Assembly (NCBI GenBank): GCA_023055355.1
Contig: JALJCS010000009.1
Span: 27,677,001 to 27,741,000 of the forward strand
Length of the DNA stretch: 64,000 bases
Origin: Agelaius tricolor
Taxonomy: Eukaryota > Chordata > Aves > Passeriformes > Icteridae
Direction of reading: 5' to 3'
Positions 33,201 to 44,916 of the stretch are shown here, piece by piece (the first letter of the stretch is position 1; every line of letters starts with the position of its first letter). Made by a program: the position numbers and the translations under genes. The notes beneath the pieces were generated by a model, which was not told the origin of the DNA, did no database searches, and saw only the letters and a list, made by a program, of their open reading frames with translations.

Positions 33201-36200
33201 CTGCCAGCTTTATTGCCTGGTGTGAAAGGCAGCACTGAAGGCAGGGTGAGCAACAGGTAAACTGGATTTGGGATTGAGAGAAGATGATACCACATTGTTC
33301 ATCAAGACCTCACAGGGGTAGGAGGGAACTTGGTGATATGTGTTAAACTGTTATTCCTAAAGGTAAACTTTAGTTTCCCCAGTGATTTTGAGTGTGTCTG
33401 AGAGAGTTACATACATAGGTGACCTTCTCAGCCAGCTGGACACCCAGTTCCTCTAGGGTATGCCTACAATGAAAGTTTTCTAGCATATGCATATATTGCT
33501 AGAGCCATGGCAAAAGTACTTCAGTAATGGAGAGGCCATTCAGATAACAGAGAAGTTATTTTCTCAGCTATTTAGACAGACTATGCTGCAATTATTTTTT
33601 CCAAGTATAATTTAAATTATGCTAGGGCCAGAACTGTGATGAGTTGGATGTGTATTCTCCAGTATACTCCCAACTAGTATACCTCAACAAGACAGCAAAA
33701 ATTTTTAATACAGAAAAATCCATATACATGTTATCAATACCACCATTACCCCTTAGAAAGAGAAAAACAAACCTGGGGACAAGTATTCACTCCACTGTGA
33801 GAAGTCACACAGCTTTGCTGAGGAGCCAACAGCAGTAACTCTGATTTTCCCACCTTTTATTTCACTCTTCCCTTCAGTAATCTGTCCTCATCCCTGAGGA
33901 CACTGAGGATGTCAATGGTTTCTTTATGGTTTTGAAGTTTCTACCACATCTGGGCATTACCAGAAAATAAGTTTATACCCATGAACTAAACCCATCAAGA
34001 AATCACAGCCCAATCTGCGAACTCTGAAGGACAGTGAAGAAACTGAATGGCCTTCAGAGCACAAACAACACAAAGGGCAGCAGTGACTTGTCAGACTCCT
34101 CCTTACTGCTGTAGTTGTCTATTAAACAGACTCGTAAAATATTACACTGTTATAGATGGATTTGCTCAAATTTTTGTTTTCTCCTTTTTTCTTAGCTGAA
34201 GGGTGGAAAGAAAAGCATACATTTCTATAGTCCTGGAATTAAGATTGGTGTTGCCTAAATATAGAGCAAACCAAAGGATCTATTTTTTCAGCAGACCGAC
34301 TGTTTTTCGAAAGGGAGTGACCAAGCAAGCATATATTGCTATGATAAGACTGAAAAGACCAAAACAGGTGAAAGGCTATAATTCCTTGCCCACTTGAACC
34401 CTCTCAAGTCTGGCTGAGATTTAACCATTCCTTTGACAACGGTCCTGCCCATTTGTGTGAACAACACAACGAGTACCAAAGCAGTCAGAGAAAATTCCTA
34501 AATGCCCGTGTTGAGAGACCTTCTCTAACTGAAGACAGGATCTGTTAGTCATGGTTTCCTTTAGTGGAGGGCAGTGGGAGTGGGCTGGTCAATACATATG
34601 TCAGAACACAGAAATGAAACTAAAAATGTAAAGATGTGGAGATCTTAATTATTTTGGAAATAGGAGAGGGTAGTTACTAATGTCAAGTAGTTTTTGAATA
34701 TGAGGATGAGTGCTCCAATTGCTGGAAGATTTTTAAATAGAAAATGACTAAAGAACAAGCAGGATAATGATGTATTATTGCATACTTTATATGCAGGTGT
34801 ATAAGGCCTGTGCTATTCTTTAAAGACGGACGAATAGCATATAAAGAAAATAAGCATCGACAAAGCAAGATCTGGATCTATAACTTATACAGCAATAAAA
34901 TTACTTCCCCTCCCATAGTTTTATTTGGGGGAAATTATTTAGAATTTCTTGAGTTTTTAATTGTGGCTTCTCAGGCATGTATAATGGGTCATATTTCAGC
35001 TGAAGCATAGTGTTTCTAGCTTTCTATTTAAGTAATACTTGGCTTTGGCAAAGAGAACAAACATGGCCTGGGAACAGTCTGCAATCTCCTCTATCAAATT
35101 CACAAACATAATTCTAGGTTTTTATCTGCTGCTGCAGTCAGCAGCTGGGAAAATTACATTATTATAGATGTGATTATTAAAGTAATCCTAAAATACAACA
35201 TACTGACTTTGCTACAGTAAGCACCATCCCCCTGACACCTGCTCCCCAGCCTGCAAAAATCATCTTTGTATCACATCAAGGCTGGCTCTCTTGACTGGCA
35301 CAACACTTTTTTGTCATCAGTGGCACACTAGGATACTTATCCCAGGTTTTGACCATATACTCAGGAATGTTTGACATGACTATAAATAATTCAGTGCTGA
35401 CACATAGATTTTCAGAAAGATTTCGTCTCACTTATAATGCAAGATGAAGGAAAGTGCCTGGTAGGAAGAAGGCAGCATGAGAACCACCACGCTCAAATTA
35501 TTTTCTTTACCTGAGTGACTAAGCAGTGAAGATGGCACTTCTGAGACTACATCTTTGTGGGAAAATGCACCCAGCTGAAAAGCTGAAATAGGCAGAGCTG
35601 GTGGAAAATCCCCGGCACAAAATCCCCAGCACAGCTCACAGCCCCTGATGGGAGAGTCAGCAATGAATAGTTAACACGTTCTTAGCCTGAACAGATTTCC
35701 TTTCCACAAGTCCTGGTTTATGGAGGGCAGGATGATCTGAGACAAAACACTTACAAGACACATTTCTCACTGCAATGCATTGCAGAAAACAGGGGTTAAA
35801 AAAACATACAATCTATGGTAAGAGGATGGGAAGTTTGCACGTTCCCAGGATACAAGAAGCATGCAAAAATTCCCAAAGAAGTACAAGGGTAAGTTTCTTA
35901 ATTCTGTCCATACCATCAGGGCCTCAAGACAAAAGAAATTCAAACAAAAATAGGAAATAATCCTGCCTGGCTTCATGCTTTCTAGCCTGATAACAGTAAG
36001 GACTGAGTCTCAGCTCAAGGTCTAGGATTTGATATTTTGCTTGTTCCAAGGAGGCTTCCTTGGCTTAATGACCTCCAGAGCAGCAATCTCCAGCTAAGAC
36101 TTTGACTAGTAGAAGACAGGGGCTAGTTGTCCTTACCTGATGCCCTTTTCATTATTTCATGCCAGTCCTTAGAGCAGGAGGAGCAGAAAGAGCCGTTAAG

Positions 36201-36455
36201 GCTAGGATGTCATATTTCTGGCCTCCCGTGTGACATTTAAGCAAAATCCCTGTCAGCCACACAGAAATGCTTCAGTGGCAAAGTGTGTTGCTGCATTTAC
36301 AGCAACATCAACTTGCCTTCTGGAGTTCAAAGAGAAAATGCTGCAGAACAGGACTCCCACTGTGGCTTTTTTCACTACCATCAAGGGCAATTTGGGACGG
36401 CAAAAGAGAGGGCCTTTGAGAGTTATTTTTCTGCAAGGACACTGCTTCCCTGCAG
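30271..36455. other. Intergenic DNA
   Basis: AT-rich DNA without supported genes or recognised transposons. A TTAATTAA-type AT-rich patch lies at about 32715-32760. Confidence 0.55.
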
Positions 36456-36900
36456 ACCAGCCCGTGACACTGCCGGTGCCCCGGGCGGTGCTGTGCCCTG
36501 ACCCTGTGCACGCGTGGCTGGAGCTGATGTGAGGCACCTCCGGCCTTCGCTCGGCCTGGCGGTGGCACCTGAGGCTCCGCCGCGCTCCTCGCTCCCCCGG
36601 TCTGACTCGCAGCTGGGCCTAGCACGGTGTGTGCTCCTTCCTGCTTGCTCCGACGCCACACTGCCTTCCCACGGCCACCTGCGAGCACGGGGCCCTTCCT
36701 CAGTGGAAGCTGCTCCCTCGCACACACGGCTCAGCCCAGCCCATTCCCGCGGAGATGCCGAAGAGCCGGGGCGCCGGTCCCTGCTGCTGCCGTGCCCCGC
36801 GGAGGTGCCGAGGAGCGGAGCAGCCCTTCGGCCGGGGCAGCGCTGTCTGGCACCGCCTCTGGTCTGGTATGCTGCCCAAACCAGTTACACCAGCACCGCT
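36456..36900. promoter_or_regulatory. Orphan CpG island about 21 kb upstream of ATP1B1
   Basis: A sharply bounded GC-rich, CpG-dense block (for example ccgccgcgctcctcgctc at about 36578-36595 and agccggggcgccgg at about 36765-36778) in an otherwise CpG-poor desert. Frames of up to 201 codons on both strands here are low-complexity and unlike any protein I recognise. It could be the promoter of an unannotated noncoding transcript, a distal enhancer or a decayed promoter. Nothing in the sequence decides between them. Confidence 0.55.
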
Positions 36901-39900
36901 GTCCTCCCACCCCCACGCCCAGCTGGCCAGGACACTGGGAGGCCTCCAGGCAGACAGGGGCGGGGGTGGGCCCTGTGGAGCTGCTACAGCTCCTTCTTGG
37001 GTGCTGGCCAAGAAGGAAAGGCATGTGTCACCTTGCCGCACGTGATTTGGGACCAGCCATTGCAGACACTTGCTAACATCGCAGAGTTAAGCTGTGGCAT
37101 CAGCAGGGCTATGCTGTAAGTCCTGGTGCAGAGCATAACTAAACAAGGGCCATCTAAGGAAAACTGTAAACCTCTCCATAGGGCTGTGATGATCCTTATG
37201 TCTCACATTTTCCAAGAGGAATACTGTTTTGTTTCCCTGCTCTTAGCAGCCTTTTGACATCTTTCAGTCTTGGAGACCTTTATAGTAAAATTTGCCATAT
37301 CTCTCCCCTATTTCCCTTAGGGTGAGAACTCTTTTCTAAAAGTCCTGTTCCTTCCTTTCCTTCACATACCCATCTGGTAGCCTGGGATCACACATTCATC
37401 TAATTTTTTCTGTCTATTTATTTTGATACCTCCCTGCATCGTCTTCTGTTCTCATTTCCCTCTCCTAATTCTCTCGATATTCCCAGATCCAGGGAAGCTA
37501 AAGCAGAGATTTTTTGATGTGGAATCTGTGGGTCTGCAACAAATGTGCTTCTTGCTGAGAAAAGATGTCAGGAGAGAGAGAGAGGAGACAAGAAGCCTGA
37601 CTTACCAGGCTGATGACCAGGCCTTTTTTTTCCAAGGCAAGCTTTTCTGAGGACTGACACAGTAGGTGGAAAGCAAATGGTTTTCAGAGAGAAACAACTA
37701 GTATTTCATCAAAGGTCACAAGGAGCATGTATGACCAGGTCAGGGCAGGTGCATCACTCCAAGCCCTCTCATCCACCCCAGCACTTCCGTTCCACTGTGA
37801 GCCATAGACCAACTCCTCAGGCTGGAAGGCTTATGGTTCATATTAAAGAGAGGACTTTTCCCATCAGTTGCTGCTTTCCCACTTCATTCTGGTGAAAGAA
37901 AATATATTATCCTTCACTTGTCCTCACTTATGCTTAGAGTTTGTTCATGAGAGATGGGTCAGAGCTCCTGGGCAGATGTAAAGCAAATGTCAAATATGAA
38001 GGGAAAAATTCCGAAACAGTAATTTCACACCACCAGGTCATAGCCGTTCTCTTGAAGTAAAGGCCCGTACCGTTTTCTTGGTCTTAATCCACTGACGATT
38101 TTTCTACAAAAGCATAAAAGCAACATAAGCATTACTGAAAGAACTGACTTTATGCCAGGTACACATTCACACTCATAACTGGTGTCCTAAAGTCACAACC
38201 ATGGTTATCCCCTTCTCCCCTCCATTTTGATTGCATTTGAAAAGAGCAAACGGTCCTCTAGATATGAATAACACAAAATGCCAATGTCCTTCACTCATCC
38301 TTGCAACACATATGGCAACACTGCTTTGACGACACATCTGTCTCGGCCTGCAGCTCAGCTGGTATCGGCTGTTGTGCAAGTGCTTCCTGAGAACCCCACA
38401 GTATTTTTAATGTGAAGCCAGCAGAGGCTTGAATTGGGTCAGATTCTGAATGAAGATCACTGCTTTGGTGGGCAGGGTGTGAGCAGCTGCCTGAGCCAGC
38501 ACCACTCTGATGCTTGCCCTTTCTTTCCCACACACCACTGATCTGTACTGCTGCAGCTCCACAAGCTCTCTGGGTAAAGGCTGCAGGCAAGGAGTAGGTA
38601 GGGAGGTTTCAGTTTCAGGGAATTTATGCTTGACACCATTGGTGTTACAATGGGATGGGACCTAAAGCCCTGCTCACTACCTGGAAGTTTCATCCAGCCA
38701 TTCCCACCTGCATTGCTGGCATGCCTGGGACAGCCCTGGCTGCTCACAAGACAGACCGTGCAAGCATTGCAGACAAAATGTGCTCCAAGCCCTAACTTGT
38801 TGCAACACTTCTGGGGTTATAACCTGAATATGTAGATGTGCATTGTGAAAACTGGGCAGCAGAAGGGATGAGAAATCAAACCTGCTGTGAGTGCTCAGGT
38901 TGCTTGTGTGCGCTTTAATTGGCTCTTCACTGTCCTGTGCTACTCCTGGTGACCTTGACTTCAGCAAGAAGGCTGCCAGCTTAGATGAAGCACAGACTAG
39001 CAGTGCTTAGCTGTCAAATTCCAGTTGGTGACTGTTGGCAAGATGAGAAAAGTGACTTTTAATCCTCAGTGGTTCATATCTCACTTGCAATAGGCCCAAA
39101 TTAGCTGTTTGGTTCTGGAGCTGAGATCTGAATGGGGAACTGAAGCTGCTCTAACCCAAGGGAAAGGATTCAGGAGGCTCTGGTATAACTGCTTGTCTTG
39201 CAACAAACCTGTCATGTAACCATGCCCAGGTCACCTGGTTTTAAGCCCCTTACCTTACTTTCCTGAAAGTAGTGTAAGCACTGTTAGCAGACTACTGGAG
39301 GCTGGTACTCTGAGATCTGTAAGAAGTTTGGCCACTATATAGGCTCAGCAAAGTCCACAAGAAAATGGCTGGCTATCACCAACACTTGCCCCTTTCCTGC
39401 AGCACTTCACATGCATGGATGCAAGGTCTCAGTTCACCTAGAAAACTCAGGACAGGGATATTTGCTCCAGCACTGCCTGTTTCCCATGTCCTGTGGATAA
39501 GACAGAGCTTCAGGCTCCAGGTTTGGGAACAAGTTACTCTCCTCAATGCTAAATTCAGTTTAAAAACAGCAGTATCATTTTTTTTCTCACCTCCTCCCTC
39601 CCCCCAAGAGCATGAAGTGCCTTTCAGGTAACAGGCCATACCCAAGGATTCCTCAAGATGTTAGCACAGGAAATCTTGGCTTAGAGAAAGTTGCTGTTGT
39701 TAGGACAACATATATCACAAATGCTGCCATTGCTGCATACTCCCTGCCTGGTCCCAACCAGTCTCCTTATGCTTCACGTCCTTTCTCCCACTTGACAGGC
39801 TGAAAATGAGGTCAAATGCATTGGAAATGGTTTGTAACACTCTTTTCTGTGTATTATAAAAAGGCCCAAATGAAAGTATTTCAGAAGTAGCACTATATAA

Positions 39901-42900
39901 GCAACGATGCCTAAGCTGAAATGTTGTATTAAAGGTGTTGCTGATCAAACTGCTGCAGCTGACTGACTTTGCATGGGCAAGCCAGGCCAGTGGAGTCAGT
40001 GAGCCATTCATGCCTGCAAGGACCGAGGGGCCCTTTTCTCGCACACCTGAGCAGCAGATCTGGTTAATGAGAATACATGGCTTACATTTGCTAGGTGCAC
40101 CCATTCCATAGCAGCTTTTTAGCAGCAAATAGCAAGGCTGCACGTCTGGACCTGTACTGCTGCCTGGCCAAGGAGGAGGCTGAGTATAACCTATCAGATC
40201 TGCAACCAGAGGGCACGGCAGAATGGAGGGAAGGGAAACTAAGTGAAAACATCTGGGACATGGCAAAATGGGCTGTTAACAGCCTGCAAAGAAAAATTAA
40301 ATGTGATTCGAACCAGTATACAAAGCATCCAGATCTCTCAGTTACACCTCTCACTGAAGACATGGCTGGTAGCAAATTTTTCTAGCAGTGGTGGGCCTTT
40401 CCTGCTTCAGATATAAGATTGCCACCTCCTGACCAGTTGTCCCTACTTTGGGCAATACCCTAGATCCTGAGCCTCCATTCTCCCCCCATTATCAGCAAGA
40501 CTCCACTGCATTTAGTTTGTGCTATCTGATCAGATTGCAACCAGAGGTCATATAACTGTACAGACCATTAAACACCAGTTCACTCCAGCAGAAGTAAATA
40601 GCTCCATTCTGCTGAAGTACCATTACTCACACAGTTCACCTTAAGTACTGGGATATCATCTCAGCAGGGCAGTGAAGGCAATAAAAATGCAATCTGCCCA
40701 AAACATGGTTATTGCTGGGGAGATCTGGATGTAGGAAGTATTTCCAGATCCTTCCAGATCTGTGCTGCTTAATATGCAATGAAATGTGTTGTAAGCAGCT
40801 AGATCTAAGTGTTTGGGACTGGGATATTTGGACATATGCTTTTGGTTTGTTGTACCTTGCCCCTACCTGCCAAATGCAGAGAGTAGGCTTTTAAAAGACT
40901 TTTCATCCAAATGCATGTGGAAAAATATCACTGCTGGAAACCTCTCACTGTAGCACAGTTCTGTTTGTGCTGGAAAACCCAGCTATCACCACCCAATAAA
41001 CCAGAGGAGCGATCTTGGAGGGATTCTTCTCAGCAAATGTCCAAAAATAGCAGATATTGCAAGAGGGTAGAAGGTCATGTAACACCCATGCTACAACACT
41101 CCTCTGAGTCCTGTTCCTTACCTACGACAAGCCAGCCACTCCTTTTCTTGCTGCTTGCTAGGCAGTTTCTAATTCACATAGTCTTTCTTTAGCTGCTGTT
41201 TTGCTGAGTATCTCACACATTTTTGAGGCCCAGTTTTCCAAAGAGCTGGGGTAGCTACACTGGGCTGAAATCTGTGCATTTCTGAGTTTTCTCCCTCATT
41301 TCAGTCACAGCCTCTGCCTCTGACTCAGACTGGTGTTTCTGATAGGATCTCAGAGAGGGAGGAAACAAGAATAAATAGCATCACGCCCTCCTCACGTGGG
41401 TTCTGGTGCAGAGCTGAAACAAGATGAGGAAGAGCCTGGGATGGAGAGGGAGGGGGCTTAGCTGAAACTAACCCACATTTTGAGGATTCCTCCACTCTAA
41501 TGGGGCACTGAAGCAGGGGTATTACCAGCCTCTCCTTCTCTCATGCCAGGACCCAAAGTGGCTATTACTGGCTCCTAACTAGCGGAAGCATGAGCTGTCT
41601 GTCCCAACCTCCCAGAGCTGGCGACAAAGCTGCCCTAGGAGGCAATTAATCTGCTGGGCAAGATGAGGGCAGGTTAGCATGGCAAAGGTCATGCACCCAG
41701 GGTGGCCAGCCTTAGCCCAGAGTGAGGCTGTGTTTCCTCTTCTCCAGGGAGCTGCACTAAGGAGAAGTCAAGCACAGGCCACTTTAGATGAGTAACTCTT
41801 TGAAACAGTGGCAGGAAGCTAAACAGCTTTCCTGGCAAGTAGAGATAGAGAGCTTGAAGATTTTGACAATAAACAACTGATCCTCTGACCTGATTCAAAA
41901 CCTGGTCTGGTGAGATTCAATGGTGACTCAGCCTCAGATTAGTACTCTACATGCCAGGATAAGTTGGCCTCAATTTGGTCCTTTGGAGATACCTGCATGA
42001 TGAAGAGCTCCTCATATCTGGCACATATTGAGAGTTTCAGGAGGCCACTAGGCTGAAACTGAGTCAGACACTATTGCAGTCAGTATCCTTCAGCCAGAAG
42101 GGCCTGATGATAGCCCAGCCCTGGATTCCTTAGTATCTCAACAGAGGTGAGATAGAATGAGAAGAGACAAACAGAGTTTTGTGAAGGTCCCTTTGGAAAG
42201 GCCCCATATACATGTGGATGTCCTCAAAACATTATCAAATGCTTTTATTAGGTACCTGCAGCTCATTTCCTTCACTCCTCGGGGTGCTGCAGCATTTAAT
42301 AAAATCCTGCCTCACTGGTTGCATAGTTTCCAATCTCACTTTTTGCCTCTACTAAACAAGATACAGTTAGAGGGGCAATGGTGTAACCAGCAAACCTCAG
42401 TACTGCATTTGGAGTTTATTTTCTCAGATAGTAATAATAAGCCACACCAGCAAAAAGCCTCCTGCTGCTGCTGCTTTTTCCTCTTACCACTGCATTTACA
42501 GTAAAGCTTGTGCTGATTACAGTTGACTGGTGGGAGGAGAGGGAGAAAAAAGGTATTTTCCACCCTCTTGATAGCTCTATAATTTCCTAGTACAAGATAA
42601 GGCCCGGTTGTGTCACTGATCCCTGTAATACAGGACATCCCAGGATAGACAGGGCAGGCTGCCCATTCTGGGTGAGGGACAGAACCTTGCAGAAGAAAGG
42701 AAAGCGAAAGTTCACACAGGACTGAATCCACACTGGGAGATCATTTTTTTTCTTTTCAGCAGAGTTATTATGGTAGAGATGACCTCTAGTACGAGGCTGG
42801 AACAGCTGTTTATAACAATGTGTGTTCATTAACATCTCTTCAATTGAAAGTACAAAATAAGCTGTTGGAAGGGAAAAAAGACCCAGCTACTTTCTCTAAG

Positions 42901-44832
42901 AATTCAAAGACTTCATAGCCAACATCTGAAGGTCACCACGAAAGACCTCCGGGAAACAGACTTAGTGTTTTTGACAGTTCTAAAAATAGACAGTAATTTT
43001 CAAATTCCTAAAATTTTTCAAGTCTTCCTATATGCCCTAATGTGACAAATAAGAGGAAATTTCTTCTTTTCCAGATGACAATTCTTTATATCAAAAGGGG
43101 ACTGAAACAAGGAGGGGAAAATAAAATACAGTATACTGGGAAATACTGAATGTTAACATCTACCTGTTTTGTTACATCTTATTTCTTTTGATACTTGTTG
43201 TCACGTAGGCCTCTTTCTACTGTTTGCCTGAGTTCATGCACAGGAGAACTTGACTCTTGATTTGGACGGTATAGCTGTAGTATCTTTTAATTTTCCCAAG
43301 GCCCACCTGAGGAAAAAGAAAAGGAACAGTGTGTCACTTTACACCTTCACCTCATTCTCCTTGCCTTGGGCTTTTGCTATCTTAGCCTGTTGCACGTCAC
43401 AGTTTGAATAACACTGCTTGTCAGCCCATTACATCCATGGGCCAGGCACATGTTTCCAAAGGGAATTTCCCTCTGCTCTTACATTAGCATCTGGGTGCCT
43501 CTTGGTTTACATAACTCTGAGAAACATCTGGGGTTTAAGATCCCTAATACCTCAATTTGTTAGGGAAATTAAACACACTTGTAGGATAAGGATGCTGTTT
43601 GGAACTTACACCACTTGTTGAGTCAGAGGGAGGAGGAAGAGAGGAGAGGCTGGGTTAATGTATGCAATTCTGTGTCCCAATTCTTTTGATAATGGTTCTG
43701 GGCAGCTGATTGTGCCCTTCCTGAAGAACACAGAAAATGCCAGAAGATTGATTTCTGCCAGCTGAGCTGAGGGTCAGGCTCTCTCCACAACTGAGTGCAC
43801 AGGAGTGCATGTTTCAGGGAGGTATTTTTAGTGCAGGGGAGCTGACAGACCCAGAGAGGGAAGGCACCTCTCCAGAAGATAAACTGGGCAAGTGTAGAGC
43901 ATCTGTCCACCCCATCCCTCTGCCAAAGCACTCCAAGCTGGAAAGAAGCCACTTCTTACAGCAGTGAGCAAGCTGCTCACCCACCTGCCCAGGCTCCCCC
44001 TTCCCCAACAGCTCTCCACATTGCTGCAGAGCACCCTGCCAGTTTTTGAGCCACAAGCCACAAACACCTGCTTGGCAGGACCCCAGCCCAGGTAAGCAGG
44101 AGGTGCCCCCGCAGTCACAGGCAGCCCCCTTGGTGCCCCCAGCCAGGCCATGCAAGTCTCACACCAGAAACCCAGCTGAGGATCACTGCCGAGCACCCAT
44201 CCTTCCCAGGAAGACAGTTGTTTTGGGTTTTTTAACACAGCTTCTATTGTTCAGGAGATAGAGGATGTAGTTGAGGCTTATGACATTTTTACTCTGGGAT
44301 CTAATTACAGAGGAGGAAAAACAAATCTGTGTATTTATTAACCCTTCCAAATCCAAAATAAGACATAAGAAAGGTGCCATCAGAGGCTTGTTTAGCCATT
44401 GCCCAGGTTCTGACAGTGGCTGCTACCACATGTCCAGGGATATGGTAAGACATAGGAAGATCCACAGTGGGTACTTGTGGAAGGCACCTGGTCAGCCTCA
44501 AGCACTGCTCTGTGCCAGTGGCAGTGGGCCAGGAACCGGATGATACAAAAAAAATCTGCGTAGTTGCAATAAAGGAAAGTTTTGCAATATTTTCCTTAGA
44601 GCTGCAATTCCTGGTATCAAGGGGTTACTTAGGTACTTAGATCAAAGGGAAATGGGATTTGAACTGTCATGACTGTGTAAAAAATCCTGAAAACAGAACT
44701 CCCTTCACCAATGTCCCCCATAGTCAGGGGGCATGAAAATTTTTTTTCTCTATTTATTTATTTATTTGCTTAATCATTTGATTTCTGAATTTTGAAGGTT
44801 TCTTCCTTGATGAATAAACACCTGAGATTAGT
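36901..44832. other. Intergenic DNA
   Basis: Several frames of 90-183 codons occur (for example 39715-40266 on the - strand), but none shows domains, codon bias or splice context. No transposon was recognised with confidence. Confidence 0.5.
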
Positions 44833-44872
44833 ACCAGTGTACACTTTTTTTTTTTTTGTTACACCAGTGTAC
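44833..44872. repeat. 10-bp direct repeat flanking a T tract
   Basis: accagtgtac occurs at 44833-44842 and again at 44863-44872, with a 20-base segment containing a T13 run between. It lies directly before the hairpin at 44875. Confidence 0.7.
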
Positions 44873-44874
44873 TT

Positions 44875-44916
44875 TCTTTGTTCAAAGAAAAAAAGTATTT
44901 TTTCTTTGAACAAAGA
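44875..44916. repeat. Perfect 19-bp inverted repeat with 4-nt loop
   Basis: The arms 44875-44893 and 44898-44916 are exact reverse complements, separated by agta. The left arm contains the self-complementary ctttgttcaaag. The AT-rich stem could extrude as a cruciform. It has A6/T6 next to the loop. Confidence 0.85.

Noticed and set aside
36514..37119. 201-codon + strand frame in the orphan CpG island, with overlapping frames on both strands
   Set aside because: Composition-driven frame with low complexity, no recognisable domain and no consistent splice or start context. Kept only as a CpG island.
39715..40266. 183-codon - strand frame in intergenic DNA
   Set aside because: No recognisable domain, repeat or splice structure. 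A frame of this size is expected by chance in 48 kb read in six frames.
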